A DNA stretch of 64,000 nt from Phyllobacterium chamaecytisi (GTDB lineage Bacteria; Pseudomonadota; Alphaproteobacteria; Rhizobiales; Rhizobiaceae), in NCBI RefSeq assembly GCF_020164455.1, contig NZ_JAIQWW010000017.1:1-64000 (forward strand). Direction: 5' to 3'. Within the stretch, counting starts at the first letter, position 1. The number at the start of each line of letters is the position of its first letter. Positions 39,809 through 49,220 of this stretch are shown in pieces. The position numbers and the translations under genes were made by a program. The notes below the pieces were generated by a model. The model was not told where the DNA came from. It did no database searches and saw only the letters and a list, made by a program, of their open reading frames with translations.

Positions 39809-40318
39809 ATGGCTTACAAAGATCCAGAAAACACGATCCTTCTCGAAACCACGAAGGGCGATGTCGTTATCGAACTTTATCCGGACCTCGCGCCCGGACA
39901 TGTCGAGCGTATCAAGGAACTTGCGCGGGAAGGCGCCTATGATGGCGTCGTCTTTCATCGCGTAATCGATGGCTTTATGGCGCAAACTGGCGATGTCAAA
40001 TTCGGCAAGCAGGGCGGAAGTTCCTTCAACCCGGGCCGTGCCGGCATGGGTGGCTCGGACAAGCCGGACCTCAAAGCTGAATTCTCCAATGCCAACCATG
40101 GCCGCGGCGCTTGCTCGATGGCTCGCTCGCAGAGCCCGAATTCTGCCAATTCGCAGTTCTTCATCTGCTTTGACGATGCAGCATTCCTCAACCGTCAGTA
40201 CACGGTGTGGGGCCAGGTCATCGAAGGTATGGACAATGTCGACAAGATCAAGCGCGGCGAGCCTGTGCAGGATCCGGACTCCATCGTTTCCATGCGCGTT
40301 GCCGCAGACGCCGAATAA
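39809..40318 (+). CDS. ppiB: Cytosolic peptidyl-prolyl cis-trans isomerase, cyclophilin type
   Basis: A 169-residue cyclophilin without signal peptide, starting at ATG 39809 (MAYKDPENTILLETTKGD); AGGAG at 39793-39797 is 11 bases upstream, whereas the in-frame TTG at 39800 is too close to it. FHRVIDGFMAQTGD and SPNSANSQFFICF match the paralogue upstream. queA follows 12 bases after the stop. Confidence 0.94.
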   Translation: MAYKDPENTILLETTKGDVVIELYPDLAPGHVERIKELAREGAYDGVVFHRVIDGFMAQTGDVKFGKQGGSSFNPGRAGMGGSDKPDLKAEFSNANHGRGACSMARSQSPNSANSQFFICFDDAAFLNRQYTVWGQVIEGMDNVDKIKRGEPVQDPDSIVSMRVAADAE

Positions 40319-40330
40319 TATTGATGCATT

Positions 40331-41410
40331 ATGCGCGTTGATCTTTTCGATTTCGATCTGCCCGAGGAGAGCATCGCATTGAGACCTGCAGAGCCGCGCG
40401 ATTCAGCGCGGCTTTTGCTTGTGCGGGCAGACGGTTCCGAGTTCGAGAACAGTAGTGTTCGCAATCTCGGTGATTTTCTTAAGCGCGGCGACGCGCTGGT
40501 ATTCAATGATACCAAAGTGATACCGGCACAGCTTGAAGGTTTTCGTGAGCGCGAGGGTGTGAAAGCGCAAATCGGTGCGACGTTGCACATGCGGACCGGA
40601 CCTGACCGCTGGAAGGCCTTCCTGCGCCCGGCAAAACGCATCAAGGAGGGGGAGCGGATCGACTTCGGCCATGGTAACAATGCCTGCCTGCTTGGATCGT
40701 TGCAGGCAACTGTCACTGAGAAAGGCGATGCCGGCGAAGCGCTGCTGGTTTTCGATTTCAGCGGTGCCGATCTCGATCAGGCAATTGCCGCCGTTGGGCA
40801 TATTCCGCTGCCGCCTTACATTGCTTCGAAACGTGCAGATGATATTCGTGACCGCGAGGATTATCAGACCGTTTACGCCCGGGAAGAGGGTGCCGTTGCC
40901 GCGCCGACTGCTGGGCTGCATTTCACACCTGAACTGCTGGACGATCTGAAGAAACGCGGGATCGAAGAACATTTCGTTACGCTGCATGTGGGGGCGGGCA
41001 CCTTTCTCCCCGTCAAGGCCGACGATACCGCCGATCACAAGATGCATGCAGAAATCGGCACCGTCGATCAACGCACGGCGGATGCGCTTAACGCCGTCAA
41101 GGCACGAGGCGGAAGAATCGTTTCAGTCGGAACGACATCGCTGCGTCTGCTTGAAAGTGCAACGAGCGAAGACGGCGTTATCAAGCCATGGTCGGGCCCG
41201 ACGGATATTTTCATTACCCCAGGTTATAAGTTTCGTGCAGTCGACATGCTGATGACGAATTTTCATCTCCCGCGCTCGACACTGTTCATGCTGGTTTCGG
41301 CCTTCAGCGGTTTCGAACGGATGCATGCGGCCTATGAACATGCCATCAAGAATAACTACCGCTTCTATTCCTATGGCGATGCAAGCCTGTTATGGCGATC
41401 CGCATCATGA
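40331..41410 (+). CDS. queA: S-adenosylmethionine:tRNA ribosyltransferase-isomerase
   Basis: Transfers the ribosyl part of SAM to preQ1 in tRNA to make epoxyqueuosine. The 359-residue protein starts [27 protein letters not shown] and has [19 protein letters not shown] (about residues 184-202) and [11 protein letters not shown], both QueA signatures. It overlaps tgt by four bases (ATGA), and the two are in the same pathway. Confidence 0.96.
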   Translation: MRVDLFDFDLPEESIALRPAEPRDSARLLLVRADGSEFENSSVRNLGDFLKRGDALVFNDTKVIPAQLEGFREREGVKAQIGATLHMRTGPDRWKAFLRPAKRIKEGERIDFGHGNNACLLGSLQATVTEKGDAGEALLVFDFSGADLDQAIAAVGHIPLPPYIASKRADDIRDREDYQTVYAREEGAVAAPTAGLHFTPELLDDLKKRGIEEHFVTLHVGAGTFLPVKADDTADHKMHAEIGTVDQRTADALNAVKARGGRIVSVGTTSLRLLESATSEDGVIKPWSGPTDIFITPGYKFRAVDMLMTNFHLPRSTLFMLVSAFSGFERMHAAYEHAIKNNYRFYSYGDASLLWRSAS

Positions 41411-42540
41411 ACGAAAATTTCGAATTCAAACTGATTGCCACGGATGGCCAGGCGCGCCGCGGCGAAATTACAATGCCGCGCGGGACTGTGCGCACTCCGG
41501 CTTTCATGCCGGTTGGCACCGGTGGAACAGTCAAGGCCATGTATATGGACCAGGTGCGTGATCTTGGCGCCGATATCATCCTTGGTAATACCTACCATCT
41601 GATGTTGAGACCGGGCGCCGAGCGCGTGGCGAAACTTGGCGGATTGCATGAGTTTGCGCGCTGGCAGCCGCCAATCCTGACGGATTCTGGCGGGTTTCAG
41701 GTCATGTCGCTGGCACAATTGCGCAAGCTGACTGAAAGCGGCGTGACGTTTCGCTCGCATATCGACGGCCGCGCGTATGAGATGACGCCAGAGCGCTCGA
41801 TCGAGATCCAAGGGTTGCTGGATTCGGATATCCAGATGCAGCTCGACGAATGCGTGGCCTTGCCATCGACACCGAAAGACATCCAGCGGGCTATGGAATT
41901 ATCGCTGCGCTGGGCAGAACGCTGCAAGACTGCCTTTGGCAACCAGCCCGGCAAAGCCATGTTCGGCATCGTTCAGGGCGGTGATGTCGCCGATCTGCGT
42001 ATTCGCTCTGCGCAGGCGCTGAAGAGCATGGATCTGAAAGGCTATGCCGTGGGCGGATTGGCGGTTGGCGAGCCGCAAGACGTTATGCTGGAAATGCTCG
42101 ACATTACGTGTCCAGAACTTCCGGATGACAAGCCGCGCTATCTCATGGGCGTGGGCACGCCCGACGATATCCTGAAATCGGTGGCACGCGGCATCGATAT
42201 GTTCGATTGTGTGATGCCGACGCGGGCAGGGCGCCACGGCCTCGCCTTTACCCGGCGCGGCAAGGTCAACCTGCGCAATGCGCGACATGCGGATGATCCG
42301 CGTCCTTTGGATGAGGAATCGCCCTGTCCGGCGGCGCGGGACTACAGCCGCGCCTATTTGCATCATCTGGTCAAGTCAGGGGAAGCCCTTGGCGCCATGC
42401 TGCTGACATGGAACAATCTTTACTATTACCAGCAACTGATGCAGGGTATTCGCGACGCTATAGAATCGAGCAATTTCAATCGCTTCACGGAAGAAACTCA
42501 AGTCGCGTGGGCGCGGGGCGATATACCCCTATTTGCGTGA
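41407..42540 (+). CDS. tgt: tRNA-guanine transglycosylase
   Basis: Exchanges G34 for preQ1 in tRNAs for Asp, Asn, His and Tyr. The 377-residue protein, from the ATG at 41407 ([19 protein letters not shown]), has [15 protein letters not shown] with the general catalytic Asp and [20 protein letters not shown] with the nucleophilic Asp. A frame extension to 41392 overlaps queA without SD. The zinc-binding Cys/His residues near the C-terminus appear reduced: [17 protein letters not shown] has only one cysteine at the usual place, as is often so in this order. Confidence 0.94.
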   Translation: MNENFEFKLIATDGQARRGEITMPRGTVRTPAFMPVGTGGTVKAMYMDQVRDLGADIILGNTYHLMLRPGAERVAKLGGLHEFARWQPPILTDSGGFQVMSLAQLRKLTESGVTFRSHIDGRAYEMTPERSIEIQGLLDSDIQMQLDECVALPSTPKDIQRAMELSLRWAERCKTAFGNQPGKAMFGIVQGGDVADLRIRSAQALKSMDLKGYAVGGLAVGEPQDVMLEMLDITCPELPDDKPRYLMGVGTPDDILKSVARGIDMFDCVMPTRAGRHGLAFTRRGKVNLRNARHADDPRPLDEESPCPAARDYSRAYLHHLVKSGEALGAMLLTWNNLYYYQQLMQGIRDAIESSNFNRFTEETQVAWARGDIPLFA

Positions 42541-43119
42541 TCAGGCGGTAACGGGCACGTCTGCCGTTTGAGCATCGGCCGGTTCGAACAGGTTCTTCAA
42601 CCGGTCGATTGCGGCGATCTGTTCGTCTTTACTGAGCAGACCCATCTCGAACAATTTTAGGCTGCGTAGCCCCTCGATCGTCAAAAACACCATCATTGCT
42701 AGCGTAGGATCTTCTGCGTTCTCGCGCATACGCTGCAGAAGCTGTTTGTTGTACCGCCGGATTGGCTCAAGAAATCCCGGATCATTGGCGATGGCGGCAA
42801 GAATCCCGGAAGGCTCGGGTTCGTTGCAAAGAAACTCTGCCCGATAGACGGCGATGCACGCTAGAACGACGCTGTTAGGACCGTGATTTCGGGCCGCCTC
42901 TTCCTTGCGCAGTGATTCGTCAAACTCTGAAACGTGCTGTTCAACGAGTGCTTCGAGCAATTTGGCCTTGGTCGGAAACGTATAGAGCAATCCTCCCTTT
43001 GAAAGACCTGCCCGCCGGGCCACGGCATCGAGTGAAAGGTGCACAGGCCCGACTTCCTTGGCGATTTCCGCTGCTGCTTGCAGGATCTTGTCTTTTGTAG
43101 AGAGGGTATCACTCGCCAT
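42541..43119 (-). CDS. TetR-family repressor of the adjacent RND operon
   Basis: A 192-residue regulator from ATG 43119 (MASDTLSTKDKIL); an upstream ATG at 43143 (MPYIESVG...) is also possible as neither has a strong SD. The helix-turn-helix is LSLDAVARRAGLSKGGLLYTF (about residues 31-51) and the C-terminal domain is ligand-binding. It is divergent from the RND pump genes with a 16-bp palindrome between, which points to repression of the pump and itself. Its stop abuts the tgt stop exactly. Confidence 0.87.
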   Translation of the reverse strand: MASDTLSTKDKILQAAAEIAKEVGPVHLSLDAVARRAGLSKGGLLYTFPTKAKLLEALVEQHVSEFDESLRKEEAARNHGPNSVVLACIAVYRAEFLCNEPEPSGILAAIANDPGFLEPIRRYNKQLLQRMRENAEDPTLAMMVFLTIEGLRSLKLFEMGLLSKDEQIAAIDRLKNLFEPADAQTADVPVTA

Positions 43120-43162
43120 TCCAACGCTTTCGATGTAGGGCATTTATCGCCCGTATTGACAT

Positions 43163-43178
43163 TACCGTCCGGACGGTA
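43163..43178. promoter_or_regulatory. TetR operator palindrome and RND promoter region
   Basis: TACCGTCC GGACGGTA is a perfect 16-bp palindrome. On the plus strand TTGACA at 43156-43161 would serve as -35 with the palindrome filling the spacer; a -10 near 43179-43187 is weak. A repressor bound here would block the pump promoter and, being close to the TetR start, its own gene. Confidence 0.7.
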
Positions 43179-43277
43179 CAGTACATTGCGCGTGGTCATC
43201 AAGTCCACACGATTCACATTCATATGACAGGCTGGCAGACTTTTTGCTGGCCATTGTTTTGTTGGAGCCGCCTTTCC

Positions 43278-44651
43278 ATGATTAAGCGCTACATTGCACC
43301 CCTAATCGTTCTAATCCTGGTCGCGGTGATCAGTGGATTGGTGTGGACAAAGGCTCCGGAGTTCAAGGGTTACATACTACCCACGGCAGTCGGAATCCTA
43401 GTCTTCGTTGGATTGATCTGGGCGTTGTTCCCCAAGATCAAGCGCTACATGATGCCTGCGATCATTCTAATTCTTGTCGTAGCAGTCGCTGGTGGCCTGG
43501 TCTGGTTCAATTTCTTCAGGGACTCGATGATCAAGCAGTTCTTCGCGACCATGCAGCAGCCAGCTGCGCCGGTCTCGACCTATACGGTCAAGCCGGGTGA
43601 ATGGATGCCTGAGATCGAAGCGATCGGTACGGTAAGCGCGATCCAGGGTGTCGAGCTCTCCGTCGAAGTTGCCGGTATCGTCAAGGATATCCCGTTCAAA
43701 GCCAACCAGACGGTCGAGAAGGACGCGCCGCTCCTGCAGCTTGACGACGCGATCGAGAAAGCCGACATTGTTGCCGCTCGGGCGCAAGATGTCCTGATGG
43801 ATCAGACTCTGGCGCGTGCCCGCACGCTCAATACCCGAGGTGTTGGTGCCGTTTCTGCCGTCGACGAGGCGCAATCTGCATCGCTGGCCAAGAAGGCCGA
43901 GATTGCCAAATTGCAGGCCGTTATGGATCAGAAGCTGTTGAAGGCGCCTTTCAAGGGCACGGTCGGCATTCCGCGCATTGAGCTCGGGCAATATCTGCCA
44001 ATAGGCACGGTGGTCGTTTCCTTGCAGGATCTCACGACGATGCGCGTCGACTTTACAGTCAATGAGCAGGTCCTGAACCAGATCAAGATCGGCCAGCCGA
44101 TCAAACTTGGCCTGACGGATAATGACATCAACTACGACGGCAAGATCACGGCCATCGAACCCAGAATCGATCCGGCTACAAGACTCGTTTCGGTTCGCGC
44201 GCAGGTCGACAATTCCGAGGGAGAATTGCGCCCCGGTCAGTTTTCCCAGGTCCGGGTGACACTGCCGAAGGAAGAAAATGTCTTCACGCTGCCGCAGACG
44301 GCGCTCGTTTCGAGCCTCTATGGCGACTATGTCTTCGTTGTTCGTCCTGCTCCGGACGAAAACAAGCCAACGGATCCAGCCAAACCTGCGGATCCGGCAA
44401 AGCCAGCTGACGTGACCGCGTCAACACAGCCAGCTGCAGCTGAAAAGAAAGATGAGAAGCTCATCGTCACGCAGGTTTTCGTCAGGCCGGGGCGCCGGTC
44501 CGGTCTTGTTGTCGAAATAACCAAAGGTCTCAAAGAGGGCGACGTTATCGTAACGGCGGGCCAAAATCGCTTGAGCCCCGGTGCAGTGGTCAAGATCGCT
44601 AATGATGTGAACCCCGCCAGCAAAACAGAGTCAGGACTGCCAACAAAATGA
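43278..44651 (+). CDS. RND efflux periplasmic adaptor (membrane fusion protein)
   Basis: A 457-residue adaptor linking an RND pump to an outer-membrane channel. TTGGAG at 43262-43267 supports the ATG at 43278; the frame reaches back to 43224. The barrel-sandwich hybrid and alpha-hairpin run from about residue 100, with KAPFKGTVGIPRIELGQYLP typical of the family. Odd feature: instead of one membrane anchor there are three similar hydrophobic units (residues 3-23, 30-51, 55-77), each opening with K(R/G)Y. A Pro/Ala/Lys-rich insertion, with a repeated DPAKPAD, lies near residue 375. Confidence 0.88.
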   Translation: MIKRYIAPLIVLILVAVISGLVWTKAPEFKGYILPTAVGILVFVGLIWALFPKIKRYMMPAIILILVVAVAGGLVWFNFFRDSMIKQFFATMQQPAAPVSTYTVKPGEWMPEIEAIGTVSAIQGVELSVEVAGIVKDIPFKANQTVEKDAPLLQLDDAIEKADIVAARAQDVLMDQTLARARTLNTRGVGAVSAVDEAQSASLAKKAEIAKLQAVMDQKLLKAPFKGTVGIPRIELGQYLPIGTVVVSLQDLTTMRVDFTVNEQVLNQIKIGQPIKLGLTDNDINYDGKITAIEPRIDPATRLVSVRAQVDNSEGELRPGQFSQVRVTLPKEENVFTLPQTALVSSLYGDYVFVVRPAPDENKPTDPAKPADPAKPADVTASTQPAAAEKKDEKLIVTQVFVRPGRRSGLVVEITKGLKEGDVIVTAGQNRLSPGAVVKIANDVNPASKTESGLPTK

Positions 44652-47600
44652 ATTTCTCGGAAATATTCATTCGCCGTCCTGTCCTGTCGACGGTTGTCGC
44701 TCTGATGATCATCCTGCTCGGCGCGCAGGGACTGGTGAACCTTTCGGTCCGCCAGTACCCTAAGGTCGAGGAGACGGTTATCACCATCAAAACCGCCTAT
44801 GCCGGCGCCAGTGCCGACCTGATGCAGGGATTCATTTCTGCTCCGATCGCTAAGGCTGTGACCACCACGGAAAACATCGACTATGTGACGTCGTCATCCG
44901 CTCCGTCATCGAGCACGGTGACGGTCCAGATGAAGCTTGGCGCAAACCCTGATGCGGCGTTGACCGAGGTCATCTCCAAGGTCAACCAAGTGCGCGGGGA
45001 TCTGCCGGAAGAAGCCGACGATCCTGTCATCACCAAGGGTACCGGTCAGGACTTCGCTACGATGTATCTGGCCGTGCAAAACCCGAATATGACGAGTGAG
45101 CAGATCACCGAATATCTGGAACGCGTTATCCAGCCGCGCATGTCGACCATTCAAGGTGTCGCCGACGCTCAGATCCTGGGTGGTCAGGTGTTCTCGATGC
45201 GCGTGTGGATCGATCCGATCAAGCTGGCTGCCCGCAAGACGACTGCATCGGAAGTATTGACGGCGATCAACCAGTCGAATTTCCTGTCTGCGCCGGGCAA
45301 GATTGAAAATCTCTATACGGCTTCTCCTATCACGTTGAAGACGACGTTGCAGACGCCTGAGGCTTTTGGCGCGATGCCGATCAAATCTGACGGCGACAAC
45401 ATCATCCGTCTGCGTGATGTGGCACGGGTCGAGCTCGGCGCCGTCAATAAGGACACGATCGTTAGCTTCAATGGAGCCAGTGGTACGTTCCTTGGGATAT
45501 TCCCGACACCTGCCGCCAACCCCATCGATATGACAGCTGCTGTTCGCAAGGAATTACCATCGATTCAAGCGACCCTGCCCGAAGGCATGCAGCTTTACAT
45601 GGTTTATGACTCGACGGAGCAGATCAGCTCATCGATCGAAGAAGTGTTCAAGACCATCGGCGAGGCAGTGTTGATCGTTGTTGCCGTGATTCTGCTCTTC
45701 CTTGGATCTTTCCGTTCGGTCATCATTCCGGTCGTAACCATCCCTATATCGCTGATTGGCGTGTGCTTCTTCCTGTTTATGCTCGGTTATTCGATCAACC
45801 TGCTCTCGCTTCTGGCGATGGTTCTGGCTATCGGTCTCGTCGTCGACGACGCGATTGTGGTCCTGGAGAATATCCACCGGCATATCGAGGAGGGGCTGAG
45901 ACCGCTTGATGCCGCATTGAAAGGCATGAAGGAAATCACGGGACCCATCGTGGCGATGACTATCACGCTTGCTGCTGTGTTCGCGCCGCTCGGATTTACC
46001 GGCGGGCTCACTGGCTCGTTGTTTCGTGAATTCGCGTTCACGCTTGCCGGAGCCGTGATCATCTCCGGTGTAGCCGCCTTGACCGTATCACCGATGATGT
46101 GCGCGCTCTTGCTACGGGCAGGCGGACACAGCCGGTTCCAGCGGATTGTTGACCGGAGTTTTGGCTGGCTTGAAGGCGCTTATGAACGGCGCGTTGCGGG
46201 CTCGCTCAACTTTCGGTTCGTCACCTTGTTCATTGTTGTCGCACTTGTTGCGTTGACCGGCTTCCTTCTTACCAAGACCAATTCCGAACTTGCTCCTGAA
46301 GAGGATTCGGGCGCGCTGTTCGCCATCGTCAACGGTCCGCAATATGCGACATCGCAATACACCAAGCTCTACGCGGATCAGATCGATGCCTTGACCAAGG
46401 ATTTGCCGGAGTTGAAAACGCGCTTCAATATCCTGGGCTTCGGCACGACGAATTCCGCCTTCGCCATCTGGGTGTTCAAGGATTGGTCCGAGCGCACCAA
46501 GTCGCAAGCACAGCTCAAGGCAGAATTGCAGGGCATGATCAGTCCGCTTGCCGGCGTGGAAGCCTTTATCTTTGCGCCGCCGGACTTGCCGGGTACCGGT
46601 GGCGGGTTGCCGATTTCCATCATTATCCAGTCGACCGGCCCGGCCGACAAGGTGTTTGAAGTTGCCGAAGAGATCAAGAACAAGGCTCAAGCCTCGGGGC
46701 AGTTCATCATCGTGCAAAACTCGCTTTCGTTCAACGCGCCGCAAGTCACGGTCACGATCGATCGCGATCGGGCCTCGGCGTTGGGCGTGCCCGTAAGCGA
46801 TATTGGCCAGACACTTGGGTTGTTGGTCGGTGGCGGCAAGATCTCGAAATTCGATCGGGATTCCAACAGCTACGACATCATTCCTCAGGTGCCGCAGGAC
46901 TACAGGTCCAATCTAGAAAATCTGGGCCAGTATTTCGTCAAGAGTGCATCTGGCGAGATGGTGCCGTTGTCGGCGGTCATCAAGGTCACCGAGAACGCTT
47001 CGCCAGCCGCCATCGAGCAGTTCAACCAGCTAAACTCGGCGACGATTTCAGCTCTGCCGCTGCCGGGTGTTACGACCGGTCAGGGATTGCAGACGGTTAT
47101 CAATACGGCCAAACCTTTGATGCCGGATGGGTTCTTCATGGATTATTCGGGGCAATCGCGCCTGGAAATCGAGCAGGGAAGCACGATCCTTATTGCCTTC
47201 CTGCTGGCCGTGGTCGTGATCTATCTGGTGCTGGCGGCGCAGTTCGAAAGCTTCCGCGATCCGTTTATCATCATGATGTCGGTCCCGCTTTCGATCTTCG
47301 GTGCGATCGTACCGCTCAACCTGGGGCTGGGTACACTCAACATCTACACGCAGGTTGGTCTGATCACACTCGTGGGGCTGATTACCAAACACGGTATTCT
47401 GATGGTGGAATTTGCCAATCAGCAGCGTGAACTGCACGGTATATCGCGGCATGACGCGATCATCCTTGCGGCAAAGACCCGGCTTCGTCCGATTCTGATG
47501 ACGACTGCGGCCATGGCTCTCGGTGTTATACCGCTCATCACAGCCACTGGTGCGGGTGCCGCAGCGCGCTATTCGATCGGTCTGGTGATTTTCTCCGGCA

Positions 47601-47734
47601 TTCTTGTCGGGACAGTCTTCACCCTCTTCGTGGTACCGATGTTCTACACCTTCATTTCCAAGAAGGATGTAAAAGCTGAAGCAACGGCGATTCCCGTTGG
47701 GAGAGGTGCTGCTCCGCAGGTTAGCCATACCTAG
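44648..47734 (+). CDS. RND multidrug efflux transporter, HAE1-like
   Basis: A 1028-residue inner-membrane proton-driven pump with the usual 12 membrane segments and two large periplasmic loops. The starting segment FSEIFIRRPVLSTVVALMII and the TM4 motif GLVVDDAIVVLENIHRH, with Asp400 and Asp401 of the proton relay, are clear. It is of the MexK/BepE-like general group; substrates cannot be told. The ATG overlaps the adaptor stop by four bases. No outer-membrane channel gene is adjacent, so it must use one encoded elsewhere. Confidence 0.92.
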   Translation: MNFSEIFIRRPVLSTVVALMIILLGAQGLVNLSVRQYPKVEETVITIKTAYAGASADLMQGFISAPIAKAVTTTENIDYVTSSSAPSSSTVTVQMKLGANPDAALTEVISKVNQVRGDLPEEADDPVITKGTGQDFATMYLAVQNPNMTSEQITEYLERVIQPRMSTIQGVADAQILGGQVFSMRVWIDPIKLAARKTTASEVLTAINQSNFLSAPGKIENLYTASPITLKTTLQTPEAFGAMPIKSDGDNIIRLRDVARVELGAVNKDTIVSFNGASGTFLGIFPTPAANPIDMTAAVRKELPSIQATLPEGMQLYMVYDSTEQISSSIEEVFKTIGEAVLIVVAVILLFLGSFRSVIIPVVTIPISLIGVCFFLFMLGYSINLLSLLAMVLAIGLVVDDAIVVLENIHRHIEEGLRPLDAALKGMKEITGPIVAMTITLAAVFAPLGFTGGLTGSLFREFAFTLAGAVIISGVAALTVSPMMCALLLRAGGHSRFQRIVDRSFGWLEGAYERRVAGSLNFRFVTLFIVVALVALTGFLLTKTNSELAPEEDSGALFAIVNGPQYATSQYTKLYADQIDALTKDLPELKTRFNILGFGTTNSAFAIWVFKDWSERTKSQAQLKAELQGMISPLAGVEAFIFAPPDLPGTGGGLPISIIIQSTGPADKVFEVAEEIKNKAQASGQFIIVQNSLSFNAPQVTVTIDRDRASALGVPVSDIGQTLGLLVGGGKISKFDRDSNSYDIIPQVPQDYRSNLENLGQYFVKSASGEMVPLSAVIKVTENASPAAIEQFNQLNSATISALPLPGVTTGQGLQTVINTAKPLMPDGFFMDYSGQSRLEIEQGSTILIAFLLAVVVIYLVLAAQFESFRDPFIIMMSVPLSIFGAIVPLNLGLGTLNIYTQVGLITLVGLITKHGILMVEFANQQRELHGISRHDAIILAAKTRLRPILMTTAAMALGVIPLITATGAGAAARYSIGLVIFSGILVGTVFTLFVVPMFYTFISKKDVKAEATAIPVGRGAAPQVSHT

Positions 47735-47759
47735 CGAAGGGGATCTTTAAGCCAAACAA

Positions 47760-47793
47760 AAAGCCTCCGAACTGTCAGTTCGGAGGCTTTTTT
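47760..47793. terminator. Bidirectional terminator between the RND gene and the GlsB-like gene
   Basis: AAGCCTCCGAAC at 47761-47772 pairs with GTTCGGAGGCTT at 47778-47789 around TGTCA, followed by TTTT on + and by TTTTT on -. It can end both convergent units. Confidence 0.9.
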
Positions 47794-47806
47794 GTATCGA
47801 CTGAAA

Positions 47807-48061
47807 TCAGGCCCGTTTAACGGCGCGAAGGATAAAGAGAAGAATGACCGCTCCGATCGTTGCGGCGATAATTGCGCCTATGATGCCGCTGCCGAGCGAG
47901 ATGCCGAGCCTCGGAAAAAGATATCCTGCGATAAAAGCACCGACAACGCCGACCAACAGGTCACCCACGAGGCCAAAACCACCACCGCGCACGAGCTGGC
48001 TGGCGAGCCATCCCGCTATCAACCCCACCAAAAGAAAAATAAGAAGACTTTCTCCGCCCAT
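47807..48061 (-). CDS. GlsB/YeaQ/YmgE-family small membrane protein
   Basis: An 84-residue protein from the ATG at 48061 (MGGESLLIFLLVGLIAGWLASQLVRG), with SD TGGAGAA a few bases upstream. It has three hydrophobic helices with repeated glycines (GDLLVGVVGAFIAGYLF), matching the transglycosylase-associated/YeaQ family, often stress-induced; the role is unknown. A longer frame to 48169 lacks an SD. Confidence 0.82.
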   Translation of the reverse strand: MGGESLLIFLLVGLIAGWLASQLVRGGGFGLVGDLLVGVVGAFIAGYLFPRLGISLGSGIIGAIIAATIGAVILLFILRAVKRA

Positions 48062-48360
48062 AGCCAATTCTCCATAAACCGGTTTGCCGGAGTACAATCC
48101 CGAGAGGACTGTGCTCCATTCAACTTTAGTGCGTCCGATTTGAACGCACGGCACAGTAAGATGGTCCACCGGCCCCGGATTCTTGATCCATGCATGGCCA
48201 AGAGAATCACCAGGTTGATTTTACGATGGGATGCGGGATTTGAATAACGAAAGTTTACAAACGAAATTTAGACTTTGGCATTACCAAAGAACTATGCCGG
48301 CTATGGCTTCCCACGAACCGGCACAGTGTCTGCTTCAATCTGATCTCTTGCTTGCAGAAA

Positions 48361-48591
48361 TTATTGTGCAGGAGCAGGAGCAGTTGACTCAGCAGGCTTT
48401 ACGGCCTTCTTCTTGGCGGACATCTTGTGCACCTTCTTAACAGGCTTGTGAGCCTTTTTCACGGTTGTCGTCGTATCCGGGGTAGTTGCCGTTGTTGCAG
48501 CAGGGGCGGCGTTGGCACTGGAAGCGATAACCGGAGCCGAAACAGCGAGGGCAACGGCGAGACCGAGAGCTGTATAGAGGGACTTTTTCAT
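48361..48591 (-). CDS. Small Lys/Ala-rich exported protein
   Basis: A 76-residue protein with a signal peptide (KKSLYTALGLAVALAVSAPV to ANA, about residues 2-28) and a mature part made of Ala/Thr then Lys-rich repeats (KKAHKPVKKVHKMSAKKKAV). I do not recognise a family. An SD (AAGGAAACTG) precedes the ATG. The 300-base stretch between it and the GlsB-like gene holds nothing I can support. Confidence 0.6.
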   Translation of the reverse strand: MKKSLYTALGLAVALAVSAPVIASSANAAPAATTATTPDTTTTVKKAHKPVKKVHKMSAKKKAVKPAESTAPAPAQ

Positions 48592-48633
48592 TGGTCAGTT
48601 TCCTTTCGATGCGGGCCTGTGTGATACAGTCGG

Positions 48634-48936
48634 TCAGTCGTCAACCGGCTGCACACCAAGCAGCTTCAAAGCCTGGGCATACGATCTGATCCCCTGCGCC
48701 TGCTTGTTGCTTGCGCAGAACCTCGTTCCCGTTTTCTGAAGTGCTTTCGCCTTGGCTGCCCGTTTTGCCTCGGCGTGTTCCGTAATTGCGTGTTGAACTT
48801 GTTGCTGGAGTTTGCCGCACAACTCTGTGCGGGTGAGTGTCTCTGCTGCCATTGACTGCTCGATTGGTGCGATGGATACGATCGCACCGGTCAGGACGAT
48901 TGTCGAAATGGTCAATATGTTCCGCATAAGAGCCAT
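48634..48936 (-). CDS. Small exported protein of unknown function
   Basis: A 100-residue protein if read from ATG 48936 (MALMRNILTISTIVLTGAIV); an earlier in-frame ATG at 48975 and a later one at 48927 are possible. A signal peptide ends near SMAAE. The mature part has two cysteines (TELCGKL and TRFCASN) and a helical middle rich in Ala/Lys. No family recognised. It sits 42 bases upstream of the Lys/Ala-rich gene on the same strand. Confidence 0.55.
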   Translation of the reverse strand: MALMRNILTISTIVLTGAIVSIAPIEQSMAAETLTRTELCGKLQQQVQHAITEHAEAKRAAKAKALQKTGTRFCASNKQAQGIRSYAQALKLLGVQPVDD

Positions 48937-49220
48937 TTGAGTTACGAAGAAATCCTGTTTCGACCAGTCAACCACGAGTTGACGGGCTTTTATCGGACTT
49001 GAGTGTTGCCTGAGTTTTTCTGATTTGTGGTGTTTTGTTTCTGGATTGTAACAAGACGCGAAACGACAGAATTTTGCCCGGTTCGCCAGTCATTTCATGT
49101 TGCAGGTTTGCTCTCCGGTCCAAAGAATTACATGGCTTCCACAATGGATCGTGCGTAAAAACAACGGGTTGAACCGCGCCTCATGGCTGGGCGCAAAACG
49201 ATCGCCATCAGGAATTAAGC

